Positions 22,117 through 34,331 are shown, counted from the stretch's first letter. The stretch is DNA of 64,000 bases from Nemertoderma westbladi (GCA_032718475.1 JAUCBJ010002454.1:1-64000); one strand, 5' to 3'. Notes: generated by a model from the sequence alone, not told the origin. Numbers and translations: made by a program.

Positions 22117-24125
22117 GGCAGTGATTTTTTATGTCCTTTTATTTGACTTTTTTTGTCCGCCTTTTTTTACGAATTGTGCATAATGACTTTTGTTGTCCTT
22201 TTAATGACTTTTATTGTCCTTTTAATGACTTTTTATGTATGTATTTCTTCAAACTGTCAGACTGCTGATTTCTGGACTGTCAGACAGTTGATTTCACTAT
22301 GCCTGTGCCAAAACATTCCATGATTCCATGATTTATAGACTATGAGATAGATTTCCATATGCGCCTGTGGTAAAAAGACTTTATATTTAATAGTTTGTGG
22401 TTGTTGTCGATAATCTATTACCACATGACGTAGCAAAACACTCATTTTATAGCCAAAAACAATTACCAATTGATGGAAAGAAGCAGGTTAAGGCCGAGTT
22501 TTCTAACCAAAACAATAAACAGTCACTTTACCAAATCAGGGAAAGGAGCAGGTTACAGAGACGGAATTTTCTAACCAAAACAATAAACGATCACTTAACT
22601 AATTGAGGGAAAGGAGCAGGTTACATAGGCGGGATTTTCTAACCAAAACAATAAACGATCATTTAACTAATTGAGGGAAAGGGGCAGGTTACAGAGGCGG
22701 GCCTTTCTAACCAAAACAATAAACGGTCACTTTACCAATTCAGGGAAAGGAGCAGGTTACAGAGGCGGGATTTTCTAACCAAAACAATAAACGATCATTT
22801 AACTAATTGAGGGAAAGGGGCAGGTTACAGAGGCGGGATTTTCTAACCAAAACAATAAACGATCATTTAACTAATTGAGGGAAAGGAGCAGGTTACAGAG
22901 ACGGGATTTTCCAACCAAAACAATAAACGATAACATTACCAATTGAGAGAAAGGAGCAGGTTACAGAGGCGGGATTTTCTAACCAAAACAATAAACGATA
23001 ACATTACCAATTGAGGGAAAGGAGAGGTTACAGAGGCGGGATTTTCTAACCAAAACAATAAACGATCACTTAACTAATTGAGGGAAAGGAGCAGGTTAAG
23101 GCCGGATTTTCTAACCAAAACAATAAACAGTCACTTTACCAAATCAGGGAAAGGAGCAGGTTACAGAGGCGGGATTTTCTAACCAAAACAATAAACAATC
23201 ATTTAACTAATTGAGGGAAAGGAGCAGGTTACAGAGACGGGATTTTCTAACCAAAACAATAAACGATAACATTACCAATTGAGAGAAAGGAGCAGGTTAC
23301 AGATGCGGGATTTTCTAACCAAAACAATAAACAGTCACTTTACCAAATTAGGGAAAGGAGCAGGTTACAGAGACGGGATTTTCTAACCAAAACAATAAAC
23401 GATAACATTACCAATTGAGGGAAAGGAGAGGTTACAGAGGCGGGATTTTCTAACCAAAACAATAAACGATCACTTAACTAATTGAGGGAAAGGAGCAGGT
23501 TAAGGCCGGATTTTCTAACCAAAACAATAAACAGTCACTTTACCAAATCAGGGAAAGGAGCAGGTTACAGAGGCGGGATTTTCTAACCGAAACAATAAAC
23601 GATCATTTAACTAATTGAGGGAAAGGGGCAGGTTACAGAGGCGGGATTTTCTAACCAAAACAATAAACGATCATTTAACTAATTGAGGGAAAGGAGCAGG
23701 TTACAGAGACGGGATTTTCTAACCAAAACAATAAACGATAACATTATGAACTGATCTGTGCTGTTGGAAGTAGTGGTGCCGCTATCCGTAACACTACTCA
23801 GACAGTAGTCATGATCCATTATTGATTATAAAACTAATACAGTAATAGGCCTAAATTATGTGAAAGGTATATCCACATTTTCCACAATCCTGCAATCCAG
23901 TTTGGCCTATCAATTATTTAAAATTTATTAGCACAACCGGTAGGCCTACCATTACCGTATTTAAATGGTAGGCTACACAGTAGCCTAATACCGGTACTGA
24001 TAGCCTGAGAGAACAGCAGTAGAGAAACCGGTAGCGTGGAACCTAACATTAGACTTTTGGAGGACATAAAAAATAAAAAAAAAAGGACAAAAAAAGGATT
24101 TAAACGGACAATAAAAATTATTGCG
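22117..24125. mobile_element. 2.0-kb non-autonomous element with 9-bp TSD and internal 68-bp array
   Basis: The flanks TTATTGGAA at 22108-22116 and 24126-24134 are identical 9-mers. The left end is GGCAGTGATTTTTTATGTCC and the right end, complemented, is CGCAATAATTTTTATTGTCC, an imperfect ~20-bp inverted repeat. Left-end sequence (repeats of TTTTAATGACTTTTATTGTC and CTGTCAGACTGCTGATTTC) and right-end sequence (GATAGCCTGAGAGAACAGCA) recur in the element at 32776-34059. Nine-base target duplications are typical of Mutator-like transposons, so that superfamily is inferred. There is no transposase. Confidence 0.75.
22480..23745 (+). repeat. 68-bp tandem array of the core cassette (~18 units)
   Basis: The unit runs GGGAAAGGAGCAGGTTACAG, AGGCGGGATTTTCTAACCAA, AACAATAAACGATCATTTAA, CTAATTGA. 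Tail variants (GATCATTTAACTAATTGA, GATAACATTACCAATTGA, AGTCACTTTACCAAATCA) alternate. A block with the private variant GGAGAGGTTACAG recurs 404 bp apart (23021 and 23425), giving a six-unit higher-order repeat. Confidence 0.9.
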
Positions 24126-24134
24126 TTATTGGAA

Positions 24135-24689
24135 TGGGGTTTGCCAACAGTACTCACAGCTGCTAGCTGAGGGGGCAACTGACATTTTGGGCGTACAAAG
24201 TGAAGGTGTTAATATTAGATCGGTCAGATGTTTAGTGACGATTATTGCCAATATCATGGCGTATTTAATGTTGTGGTTTTTGATATTGAGTTTATTCTTA
24301 GGTGCATTTCTACATTAAATGTCACGTCTTCCTAATGACATATTATTTTATTATTTGTGTATTATTGGTGTAACCTGTTACGTTATTCGCACCGTACTGT
24401 ACGTGCAATAACTTATATTGATGAGAAATAGTAATTATTGTTCTAGTAGTTATCAATATACATCTCAAGTCAATCTGAACTTTTTATTTGATCACACTGA
24501 TTCCGGGGTCTACTACACATCCTCGACAGGTATGATTTTGTCCGACAGCAGGTTCCCTGAACGAAACCGGAAGTCTAGTGAGAAGGGAGGTAGATATTCT
24601 ACTAGGGAAGCACCTAAGGATCGGATAAGGGTCTTTCGATTTTCTCACCCCCCATGAAGAAAGATATCCCTTCAGTGACCTTTACTGGA
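24135..24689. other. Intergenic, no gene seen
   Basis: Short frames of 65-80 codons without recognisable features. Confidence 0.35.
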
Positions 24690-25345
24690 GGAGTTCCCTC
24701 ACAACACAAGTAATGAAAACAAATAAGTTGGTTGGTGCCAGTTCCCAAGAAGGGCAACCTAGCACTCTGTGATTGGGTGTTTTCGTGGAATCTCGTTGAT
24801 CTCGATTGCTGCAAGGCTATATTATAGAATTATATTAAATCGCATCAGGGATCCCATTGAGAGACTGCTCCGTGGAAATCAGAATGGGTTCAGTAAATGT
24901 CGTGGGACCATGGAGCCCATTTTGGCACTTAGAAGGATAATTGAAGAGTTATCAAAAAAGAAAGACAGGCATCTGGCTGTTATCTTTGTTGACTTCTTCA
25001 AAGCCTTCGATTTAGTCTGTCGCTTAGATCATTATAATCATAATGATAATGGGATGATGGTAACACCACCTACTGGCTCCAGAAGTCGTGGAAATCCAGC
25101 CAAGCAAGTACCTAACTGATCTAGAATCTACTGATGACTTAGGAGTACTGTTAGAATGACTACAGGGAGCCCAACGGCTCCTCAGCTCATTAGAACAGGC
25201 TGATACTAGTGTTGGTATTTTTGTTAACTCAAAGAAAACCACAATTTTGACATTTAGCTTCGCAGGATATTGCTTTCGCCGTGCTTAGCCTGTGCACAAT
25301 CTTGTGTTTTGGCATCAACATGGAGAAAATAAGCCTTTTTTCAAC
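24690..25345 (+). pseudogene. Internally deleted LINE (RTE-like) fragment
   Basis: It reads LVPVPKKGNL, RGISLISIAARLYYRIILNR, IRDPIERLLRGNQNGFSKC and AVIFVDFFKAFDLVCR (RT motif A Asp). It then jumps to HHND-type sequence and VTPPTGSRSRGNPAK, skipping ~230 bp present in the copy at 49809-52390. A second jump near 25258 joins to AGYCFRRA near the C-terminus. Several stops; inactive. Confidence 0.8.
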
Positions 25346-26500
25346 GTTGTGGTTTCTACAACACTAGGACAGTTTATATATCGGATTGGGGTTGGGATCG
25401 GTGGTTCGAATGCATCCGTAATAGGTTAAATTATAAAGATCTATTTGAATGATGTATTTAAAAAATTAAAAAAAAAACAATACAATCAGTAATATATCAG
25501 TAAATAATGACGTGCGTGACTTTGGGTCAAGTCCTGGCCTATTATATAGTAGGTAATTTTCTGAAACTAGGTAACCGTTCTTACTAGAAGAAACATTTGT
25601 TTGTTTGTTATTTTACATACTTATCTTAACAATAAAGATTTTCACCTTGGCTGACGATATCACATTTCAATCACATGTTGAGCATCAGGAGAGGAATGTT
25701 TTACGGGAAATTTTTAGGACGAGCTCAACGAGGAGACAATTCAGGGAATAATCTATATGTAATTGCAGGGCGAGCCACCAAGATAGCCAGCCTAGCAACA
25801 GATGCCACTATTTGTAACAAGTGTCTATCGGTGGGCTGGTGTCTTTTGTCATCTGTCTGCCGGACTCTCTTTTCGTGTATTATCTGCGTACTTATTTATC
25901 TGCAACTTCAGCTTTCTTCAATAATTAATATTTGGTAAAACTGAGATGATGGAGACATACAAAGAGACTTCTTCAGCCCCCCCCCCCCACCCCCCCCCCC
26001 CCTCCCCCTTCTACCATTTTCACAAGCTGACAATTGAGTTGTTACTATTGTGAGTCTAGACAAATTGTAATAGATATAGAAATGAAAGTCTATAATTGTA
26101 AGTAGACATCCTTTTTATTTGCATATAATATAGTACAATAATTACACTACCGGTGTTTACATAATATACATACATTATTATATTTTTCAGTATATTACCA
26201 CTGTGATGTGCTGCATGCTTTGTGTGGGAATTGTTCTTAAACAATAAATAATAAGTCTTAGTCTATACGTATGTGTTGTGTTAACATTCGCAGTACTTTA
26301 CTTTCTATTTCTAAAAAATGGAATGGCGGCGGCGATGGGGTGTGTGTCTGTGTCTGTCACAGACTATTCTACACTACACTTCGTCTATTTCACCCACTTT
26401 CTTCATTCCTTACATGATTTAAACGTCCAATCAAAGTGCATCTCAATAACCAGGAGACGTATCAAGGGAAGGTCGACGTGTAATACATAAGAATCATAAG
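25346..26500. other. Intergenic with C-rich tract
   Basis: A C run interrupted by A and T at 25978-26006. The 87-codon frame at 25675-25938 has no supporting feature. Confidence 0.4.
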
Positions 26501-27190
26501 GTTGAATTATTAAGAGCAGCAGTAGAACCAGTACTCATTTATATAATCAGCCTGATGCATTAAAGCTGCACATTGATATGCTATGCTGGTTTAACAAAAA
26601 TACTTGCCACCACCATGCAATCCACAATTGGCAATCCAATCAGCGTGCATTAAGAATGATATGCCGGCATATTAACAAAGTTGCATCGCCACAACTCCCT
26701 ATACACCATCGCTTTCGCGAGATTATCCGCATCTTCAAGGCCAGTGTCCTTCAAGGCCAGTGAATGCTCATTTTCTCCATGGGGCTGCCAAAGCACTCGA
26801 TTGTGCACAGGCTGGTCCTCACGGCGAAAACAATGTCCTGCAAAGCGGAGGCGGCTTCATTCAAGTGTCAAGCGTGCGGGAACCAATGAGACACCTCCAA
26901 TGTTATAGTGTCTGGTTGGAGATGTGTGCATTGTACTTGTCACAGTGAACAACCCGAGGTAACATTATTGTGAATGTGCCATCCAGAGATTTGGTAGTCC
27001 ATATATGGTCCTATATGTTCGTCCATGCTGAGGACACTAAATCTCTGGATGGCACTTATACATACAAGAATGCTACATGGGGTTCATTGTGTGAAAGGAG
27101 ACGCCTCCGCTTTAAAGGACAATACTTTTTTCGTGATGACCATCCCGTTCACGATCTTGTGCTTGCGGCGAAATTTTTCGATAATTTGAT
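26500..27190. pseudogene. Rearranged LINE fragments in both orientations
   Basis: 26505-26545 (plus) reads LLRAAVEPVLIY. 26640-26990 is the same LINE C-terminal region on the minus strand (complement of RLRFAGHCFR, QTL-NIGG, KSLDG). 27025-27190 is plus again (AEDTKSLDGTY, LCERRRLRFKGQYFFRDDHP). The word CCATCCAGAGATTT (26979-26992) is mirrored at 27041-27054, which forms a head-to-head junction. Confidence 0.75.
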
Positions 27191-27845
27191 TAACTTGGTT
27201 TTTCCTATGGACATTTTATGATTTTGACACATATACAACCGAATACCATGGTTACCCAACGTCCACTACCACGGATGGGGACTGAGATAGGGGTGAGATC
27301 ATCACCCATAAATGGAAATTCACAACAGCAACGAGAATAATGCTATACCAATATTATAGTTGACATATTAGTAGTAGCGGATAGCTAATGCTGTGATAAC
27401 GATGAATGATGTACATGTAAAATCAACAAAACCTTGAATGAAAACAAAAATGAAAATTTAAAACTTTGTTGCAATATTGCGCAATCGCCGGTTCTCCTAT
27501 TAAATATTACTCGATATAGCATAACAATAGCAACAAATATTCGAAGCACAAGAGTAACCATTTATTTGCCAAATATTATTATCTCAGTTTAACATTGTAT
27601 ATAATAATATTTAGAATAATACATTATTATAACAGATCATTTTATATATATTATGTTTAATAATTATCTTATATTATGTTAAACGAATTATACAACAGTA
27701 TTATTTATGGATGGTTTGTTGTTACGGAACTTTTCAAAATATTGGTTATAAAAAGGCTAACATTAGTTAGGTTATATTAGTTATATTATATATTAGTTAG
27801 GAATTAACTACCCTTATTTGGATGGGAAATTGAATATAACAAGTC
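27191..27845. other. AT-rich intergenic, no gene seen
   Basis: Low-complexity AT sequence with TTAGGTTATATTAGTTATA words. Nothing else. Confidence 0.4.
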
Positions 27846-28315
27846 AATAAAGCATAAAATATTATAACTCATAGACAATATAGAACCGAAAGTTAAATAA
27901 AGTATAACTCTTACACAATACAGAGAGAGAGGTTAAATAAAGTATAACTCTTACACGAAACAGAGCAAGGTGTTAAATAAAGTATAACTCTTACACGAAA
28001 CAGAGCAAGGGGTTAAATAAAGTATAATTCTTACACGAAACAGAGCAAGGTGTTAAATAAAGTATAACTCTTACACGAAAAAGAGCAAGGGGTTAAATAA
28101 AGTATAACTCTTACACGAAACAGAGCAAGGGGTTAAATAAAGTATAACTCTTACACGAAACAGAGTAAGGGGTTAAATAAAGTATAACTCTTACACGAAA
28201 CAGAGCAAGGGGTTAAATAAAGTATAACTCTTACACGAAACAGAGTAAGGGGTTAAATAAAGTATAACTCTTACACGAAACAGAGCAAGGGGTTAAATAA
28301 AGTATAACTCTTACA
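27846..28315. repeat. 40-bp minisatellite (~11 copies)
   Basis: The unit is GGTTAAATAAAGTATAACTC followed by TTACACGAAACAGAGCAAGG. It is exactly 40 bp in the central copies and diverges to the left. It ends 22 bp from the stop codon of the minus-strand gene at 28338-28961, so it probably lies in that gene's 3' UTR. Confidence 0.9.
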
Positions 28316-28337
28316 TAATTTTATATATAGCAAGAGT

Positions 28338-28961
28338 TTACAAAACATAAAAGGAAGTACAAATCGTCATAAATAATGCTATTGTTGATACTTTAATTGC
28401 ATTATCACCATTATCAGCAACATCAGTGGTTGGTGTCGGGGTACTATCAATGACATCACCGTCTAGGCTACTATCAATGACATCACCATCTAGGCTACTA
28501 TCAATGACATCACCATCTAGGCTACTATCAATGACATCACCATCTAGGCTACTATCAATGACAACACGCTCTGGACATCCAACCAGGAGAGCATCTTGGC
28601 CAGGTACAAACTCATGGAACCGATAATAGCACAACAAAGATTCATTGACAAATTCTTTGGGTAGCTCGTTGATAGTAAACGTGATAACATGGTCCTCTGG
28701 ACTTTCAGACACGGAACCAAACGTTAAATTGTGACCCGATCCGCCGGGGTTATTTCTTATCAGCCACTTTCCGGAAACAAATCCGGTAGATAACCAGAGC
28801 CCAACATCATCAAATCCAAACCCTTCAGCTAAATCGCTGTGATCGCAAGTTACAATGGCCTTATCACCTTCAATAAAACATTGTCTACCATCTGGGAAAA
28901 TCACCGCCGAATAAGAAATTCTGATCAAAAAGACAAGGTGAATAAGTAAGGAATGATTCAT
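28338..28961 (-). CDS. Small secreted or GPI-anchored protein with coding tandem repeats, unrecognised
   Basis: A single exon from ATG (28959-28961) encodes 207 residues. Residues 1-18 are a signal peptide (MNHSLLIHLVFLIRISYS). Residues 19-133 form an ectodomain with Cys28, Cys39, Cys111 and Cys129, which could make two disulphides, and Asn sites N78-LT and N106-ES; its size and the CYYRF and VTCD segments suggest a beta-sandwich (Ig-like) fold, but I see no diagnostic family motif. Residues 134-172 are four copies of VIDSSLDGD plus a partial fifth, then a Thr/Pro linker. The end (~190-207, VSTIALFMTICTSFYVL) is hydrophobic with no basic tail, as in a GPI-attachment signal. TATATA lies ~10 bp upstream of the ATG. 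Function unknown. Confidence 0.65.
   Translation of the reverse strand: MNHSLLIHLVFLIRISYSAVIFPDGRQCFIEGDKAIVTCDHSDLAEGFGFDDVGLWLSTGFVSGKWLIRNNPGGSGHNLTFGSVSESPEDHVITFTINELPKEFVNESLLCYYRFHEFVPGQDALLVGCPERVVIDSSLDGDVIDSSLDGDVIDSSLDGDVIDSSLDGDVIDSTPTPTTDVADNGDNAIKVSTIALFMTICTSFYVL
28446..28563 (-). repeat. 27-bp coding minisatellite
   Basis: Four to five near-identical 27-bp units (CACCATCTAGGCTACTATCA plus ATGACAT on the plus strand) encode VIDSSLDGD. Near-identity between units implies recent expansion or homogenisation. Confidence 0.9.
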
Positions 28962-29369
28962 TGCGTATATAATGTTCTATAAAGTATAATAAAGTTATTG
29001 TTCCTATGGGTTTTCAGATAAAATTTGCAGTCCAGATTTAGCTTTTTCCATATATATATATATACATATGTTAATTGACGTACCAATCAAATGCAATACA
29101 ATACACAAATTATTAATTTCACAAACAAAACAATAACAATCACAATATTTTACAATAATGAGATTAATTTGTAACTTTATACGGCACACAGTGACATAGT
29201 AACGTCCAAAAAAAGAGAAAAAATAAAATCATAATTCGATATACTAATACTATTATTATATTGTTGTATCTACCTACTGTACGTATATATATCTAGTACC
29301 TCGGTTATGTATTTACAAAGTTTGTAGTAATCTTCCGTGCCTATTAGCGTAGTCAAGGAGTAAAAATTT
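28962..29369. other. Upstream flank of the secreted-protein gene
   Basis: AT-rich, with a TA run at 29049-29064. No ORF is supported. Confidence 0.35.
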
Positions 29370-29900
29370 AAGGGATGCAGTCACTTGCCCATTAAATAAT
29401 ATTTTAGGTCACTTGCACAATATTTAACCTTTAACATTTTAACATAACATCTAACATGACGTTTTTAACCGACAGTAGGTCACTTTACCAATACGTCACT
29501 TGCCCAATGCGTGTTTTTTTTGAGACCATAATTTCCATTCACTACGTATTATGCCTGTTGCTAGGCATACTATGCCCTACATACATCACATAATCAGATA
29601 GTGGCGCACATTGAGCGCAAGTGAAATAATTTATAATTTATTGTTTTGGTTAGAAAACAGCTCCACTGTAACCTGTTCCTTTCCATTAATGTTCTTAATT
29701 AAATAAAGTTAAATCTCAAAATATTTGGCAAGCGTCCTATTCGAAAACTTGCCTATTGGGCAAGTGTCCTATTGGGAAATTGGCCATACCAGATCTAGTT
29801 TGGGGGGAAGTGACTCATAGGGAAAGTGTCTTAAGCTAAATATTATTGGCCAAAAGTCTCACTAGGGAAGTGTCCCTATTGGGCATCTGGCAGTTACCCA
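29370..29900. mobile_element. Inverted-repeat element with CACTTGCCCAAT words and core cassette
   Basis: CACTTGCCCA words at 29383 and 29501 face ATTGGGCAAGTG at 29755 and AGTGTCCCTATTGGGCAT near 29869. Between them lies an inverted core cassette (TTGTTTTGGTTAGAAAACAG, then CACTGTAACCTGTTCCTTTC, at 29641-29690). There is no ORF. The boundaries are approximate. Confidence 0.5.
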
Positions 29901-30424
29901 AATTTAAGGTGCTATTGTTTCGAAGTTCTCCGGTTTACGTACTCACATACACAAACTCGGTTTTCTCTACTAATTCTCGACCACCTACCGGTCTCAATTT
30001 TTAAGTTGTGAGACATTAACCGTAAACGTGTAAACCAAATTCGCGAATAATCCGGCACAAAAGTTTTCATAGCTGTATAAATAGGATGCGGTACTAATAG
30101 CACATTAATTTCGCTACGATATGTTAAATATTTAGTAGCACTAAGTGGTTTAATTATAATACGGTTTCGACTTTCAGGGTCTACAGTATCACATACATAC
30201 AGACCCGTGCAGTAAACGTTCTATGGGAGCGTAATAATAATATAAATTACGTAATCAATAACTGACAGTGTTGTTTGGAGTGGTAAAAAATGTATATTGG
30301 TCGGCAAAGTTTTGAGATATATGTAGAGCTAAAAAATATAACAAAATACGGTTAGTTAGAAATATAACTGGGTAAATAAACAGCTTCGTGTTACTAGAAG
30401 TTGTCTCCTCTACCATAAACATAA
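29901..30424. other. Intergenic, no gene seen
   Basis: No supported feature. Confidence 0.35.
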
Positions 30425-30905
30425 TAGGCCTACTAATAGATCGAGCAAGCTCGGACAGTGGAAATGATATCCTAACAGCGCTTCCCGAGAAGCAATTCTC
30501 GGTTGTTGCAATTTAATTTCATCCCAAGCCCAGTATCCATTTCTGGTTGGGCTATATATATCATAGCGGGTGGTCGTCCATGGCTACACTTTCCTTGCGC
30601 TGGTTTTCAGAAAAGTAGATCTGGTATGACCTCGTCTTTACTTCGCCAGCAGTGCCCACTGAATCTTAATCTGCGTTCATGGAGGGTGGTTGATACAGGT
30701 GGTATTGTACCATTACCATAAAGCTCGGCGTTTGTCATGTGTTGTCTCCAGCTGATGTTTAGGGTTGCCCTTAGTAGTCTTGTGTAGTAACCACCAATTC
30801 GGTGTTCAAATGATTTCGTCAGTGTCCAGCCCCCCCCCCCCCCCCCCCCCCTGACTTGGTCTTCAGGTGCCTGGAGTGCTGGAGATGTCCTTAAGTGGAT
30901 TATTA
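30425..30905 (-). pseudogene. LINE C-terminal fragment interrupted by a C tract
   Basis: The minus strand reads KSFEHRIGGYYTRLLRATLN, ISWRQHMTNAELYGNG, TLHERRLRFSGHCWRSKDEV and IPDLLFW, as in the family at 20595-21276. It ends near the complement of ACCTAGTAG-like tails at ~30430. A ~22-base C run (30831-30852) interrupts the frame. Confidence 0.75.
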
Positions 30906-31869
30906 TCAATTAAATGTGGTTAAGTTCCCATTAATATTAAAAGTCATGAATTCAGTCTTTCTTGGTAGCACTTGTAAGCTTCATTATTTTTGAGAAATCG
31001 CAATTTTATCAAAAATAAGCAAATTTTGCGATATTTTTCATTTTATTTTTGCTATTTTTGCGATGTTGTCTAAATCATCTTGTATTATTATTACTGTATT
31101 ACTGTAAATATTGAAACATATACAATACTAATTTTAGTAAAACCGACCCTTAGTACAGTCTTGAAAAACTCAATGTTCAAAATTTAAAATGACAACTATA
31201 AAAGAGAAATCACGTTTAGTTTGATTCTGACCTACCAGACCACCGGTAACACTTAAAGCCTATACCGTGAAAATGAATGTTAATATAAAAATAGGGCATA
31301 TAAAACTAATACCAACTACACGGCGACCCTACTCTGGCACCACGTTGACAACTACAGTTCACCGATATTACTAAACAACATGCCGAAATACACGCTGACA
31401 CTGTGCCGACACCACGTCATCAACATGCAGACACTGTGCCGACATCACGCCAATTTGACACGGATTCAACGGTGACATCACGCCGACAATGCGCCGACAC
31501 AACGTCCATACTACGCCGACACCATTGCAGACACTTAACGAGTAGATTTCTCACAAGAGTTAAGAAGGAAATCAGATCAGAAACTGTTGTAAATGCTCCA
31601 AAAACCTATTCTTATATACATTTTTTGAGAAAGGCAATCAAAGATGGCAATCATATAAACAATAATTGAACAACTGTTCTTTATCAACAACCTCGATGTA
31701 GCTACGATTGTAAATGAATTATCTTTTATATTAAAAGTGTGTGATTATATAACAATTAGGCCTATAATTATTATTATTATAGACAGAGTGGTGCCACCAG
31801 TCTATATCTCCCCTGGTGGCGAGTGTGATTAATAACAGTGGACGACTAGCTATAGAGCAATATTAGTAC
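30906..31869. other. Intergenic with degenerate GCCGACACCACG repeats
   Basis: 31320-31540 has many GCCGACA, CACGT and GACACTGTG words in loose tandem, a decayed minisatellite. There is no supported gene; the 88-codon frame at 31403-31669 is mostly this repeat. Confidence 0.45.
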
Positions 31870-31872
31870 ACG

Positions 31873-32290
31873 TTCGTGGGGACTTCGCGCAGCACGAGGA
31901 TCAGTTATGAGACACAAATTAAAATTTAGAATATAATAAACGCAGTACTCGTCTTCATTATAAGCCTCATTGAGCTCGTCCTGTTTTGTATTAAAATATA
32001 TTTCCTAAACGCAGACTAGCAAACTTTATAACTATCGATGCGTTTAATATGCGAAGCCAGGTGTTTTATAGGAGTATAGTTAACGCAGAACTCGTCTTCA
32101 TTATAAGCCTCTTTCTGCTCGTCCTGTTTTGTATTTAAATATATTTCCTAACCGCAGACTGATGATCTTTATAACTATCGATACGTGCAATATGCGAAAC
32201 CAGGAATAGTTTATAGGAATATAATCAACGCAGTACTAAACAGCTAAATGCAGTCGATGCAGTAATGATATTGAAATAATTAATTTAATA
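31873..32290. repeat. Dispersed repeat (CGTTCGTGGGG...GCGCAGCACGAG head), partial copies
   Basis: 31873 starts CGTTCGTGGGGACTTCGCGC. It is followed by two tandem copies of AACGCAGTACTCGTCTTCAT / TTATAAGCCTC / CTCGTCCTGTTTTGTATT (31938 and 32086). The same order is found at 34735-35390, 35456-35830 and 38003-38395. Confidence 0.7.
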
Positions 32291-32766
32291 ATACAGGTAC
32301 CCTCTGTAAAAACTTAAACAATTCAAATAGACCTACATAGAAATCCTATCAAAAAATAATAAGCCAAATATTTTGATAAATAAACAATTTTGGATATAAG
32401 CCTTATAATATTGACAATCATTATTAAATCTGTTGTATATCTAAAGCAATGAATATATTAACAGACTCAGTAGGAATATCAGTTAAACAGGTAGAGAATA
32501 AATGAATAGCTCGGTAGGTAGTCATAGGAGTAGTAAGGCAGGCAGGCAAAGAGCGATGCCACTGCGCCACTGGCTAGTTAGGAATATAAATAATCCTGTC
32601 TTGTGTCCTAAACTTGTGTCTGCCATGTGGTTAGTTACATACAACACTCCCTCCACTCGCATTCCCATTGAAGAGCAACTAACTGGCTGTTCTACACACA
32701 CATCCTTCCCATCCTACAGTATGTACCAGCACCCAGCCAACTTGGATGTTAACCAATAAATGAGCA
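32291..32766. other. Gap before the second array-bearing element
   Basis: No gene. Its last 45 bases, ending TTAACCAATAAATGAGCAGT, match 37408-37447, so the target site lies in a repeated host segment. Confidence 0.45.
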
Positions 32767-32775
32767 GTATTTAAT

Positions 32776-34059
32776 GGCAGTGATTTTTTATGTCCTTTTA
32801 TTTGACTTTTTTTGTCCTCCTTTTTTTACGAATTGTGCATAATGACTTTTGTTGTCCTTTTAATGACTTTTATTGTCCTTTTAATGACTTTTTATGTATG
32901 TATTTCTTCAAACTGTCAGACTGCTGATTTCTGGACTGTCAGACAGTTGATTTCAACATGCCTATGCCAAAACATTCAAAATTTGTTGATTTCTGGTCTG
33001 TCGGACAGTTGGTTTCACTATGCCTGTGCCAAAACATTCCATGATTCCATGATTTATAGACTATAAGATAGAATTCCATATGCGCCTGTGGTAAAAGACT
33101 CTAAATTTAATAGTTTGTGGTTGTTGTCGATAATCGATTACCACATGACGTAGCCAAAAACAATTACCAATTGATGGAAAGGAGCAGGTTAAGGCCGGAT
33201 TTTCTAACCAAAACAATAAACAGTCACTTTACCAAATCAGGGAAAGGAGCAGGTTACAGAGGCGAGATTTTCTAACCAAAACAATAAACAATCATTTAAC
33301 TAATTGAGGGAAAGGAGCAGGTTACAGAGACGGGATTTTCTAACCAAAACAATAAACGATAACATTACCAATTGAGAGAAAGGAGCAGGTTACAGATGCG
33401 GGATTTTCTAACCAAAACAATAAACAGTCACTTTACCAAATCAGGGAAAGGAGCAGGTTACAGAGACGGGATTTTCTAACCAAAACAATAAACGATAACA
33501 TTACCAATTGAGAGAAAGGAGCAGGTTACAGAGGCGGGATTTCCTAACCAAAACAATAAACGATCACTTAATTAATTGAGGGAAAGGGGCAGGTTACAGA
33601 GGCGGGATTTTCTAACCAAAACAATAAACAGTCACTTTACAAAATGAAGGAAAGGAGCAGGTTACAGAGGCGGGCCTTTCTAACCAAAACAATAAACGGT
33701 CCCTTTACCAAATCAGGCAAAGGAGCAGGTTACAGATGCGGCGGGATTTTCTAACCAAAACAACCGGTCAGCCGGTAGGCCTACCAGTACCGTATTTAAA
33801 TGGTAGGCTACACAGTAGGCCTACAGCAGTACCGGTGCCGGTACCGGTACTAAAATACAGAAATGCCTGCTTTATACCTACATCTGTACATACAATGCAG
33901 CAAAATAGTGCTATATATACTAATACCGGTACTGATAGCCTGAGAGAACAGCAGTAGAGAAACCGGTAGCATGGAACCTAACATTAGATTTTTAGAGGAC
34001 ATAAAAAATAAAAAAAAAGGACAAAAAAAGGATTTAAACGGACAATAAAAATTATTGCG
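32776..34059. mobile_element. 1.28-kb sister element with 9-bp TSD and shorter array
   Basis: GTATTTAAT flanks both sides (32767-32775 and 34060-34068). The left end GGCAGTGATTTTTTATGTCC is identical to the 22117 copy and the right end ATTATTGCG matches too. The paralogous site at 37448-37456 has a single GTATTTAAT in the same context (GAGCAGTATTTAATGAGAAT), so the duplication is confirmed by an empty site. There is no transposase. Confidence 0.85.
33172..33765 (+). repeat. 68-bp tandem array of the core cassette (~8-9 units)
   Basis: Same unit and tail variants as 22480-23745 but half the copy number. Confidence 0.9.
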
Positions 34060-34069
34060 GTATTTAATG

Positions 34070-34331
34070 TAGATAGGGGGGGGGGGGGGAACCTGGACGC
34101 AATAAAAATTCATCCCTCTCCAGGGGAAATTCGACGCAAATAACAGCTGATTATTCTCAAAAATAAAACTATAACCTGTTCTATTGTGTTTAGTTTATTG
34201 TTTTGGTTAAAATACCCTGCCACTGTAACCTGCTCCTTTCCCTAAATTGAGAATTTAACATTGAGGCGGGATATTACTTCGCCAAGGCGGGTTTTGCGTC
34301 GAGTTCCCCCCCCCCCCCCCCCCCCTGTCTC
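34070..34331 (-). mobile_element. Complete hAT-like MITE, 8-bp TSD
   Basis: ATTTAATG at 34062-34069 and 34332-34339; the empty paralogue at 37.45 kb has it once. Ends: TAGATAGGGGGG and CCCCCCTGTCTC (inverted), each merging into a G or C run. The inverted core cassette lies at 34195-34245. Eight-base duplications and these ends suggest the hAT superfamily. Confidence 0.8.

Noticed and set aside
27846-28315. Regular 40-bp repeats as a CRISPR array
   Set aside because: The units abut directly with no unique spacers, and the genome is eukaryotic. The same applies to the 68-bp arrays.
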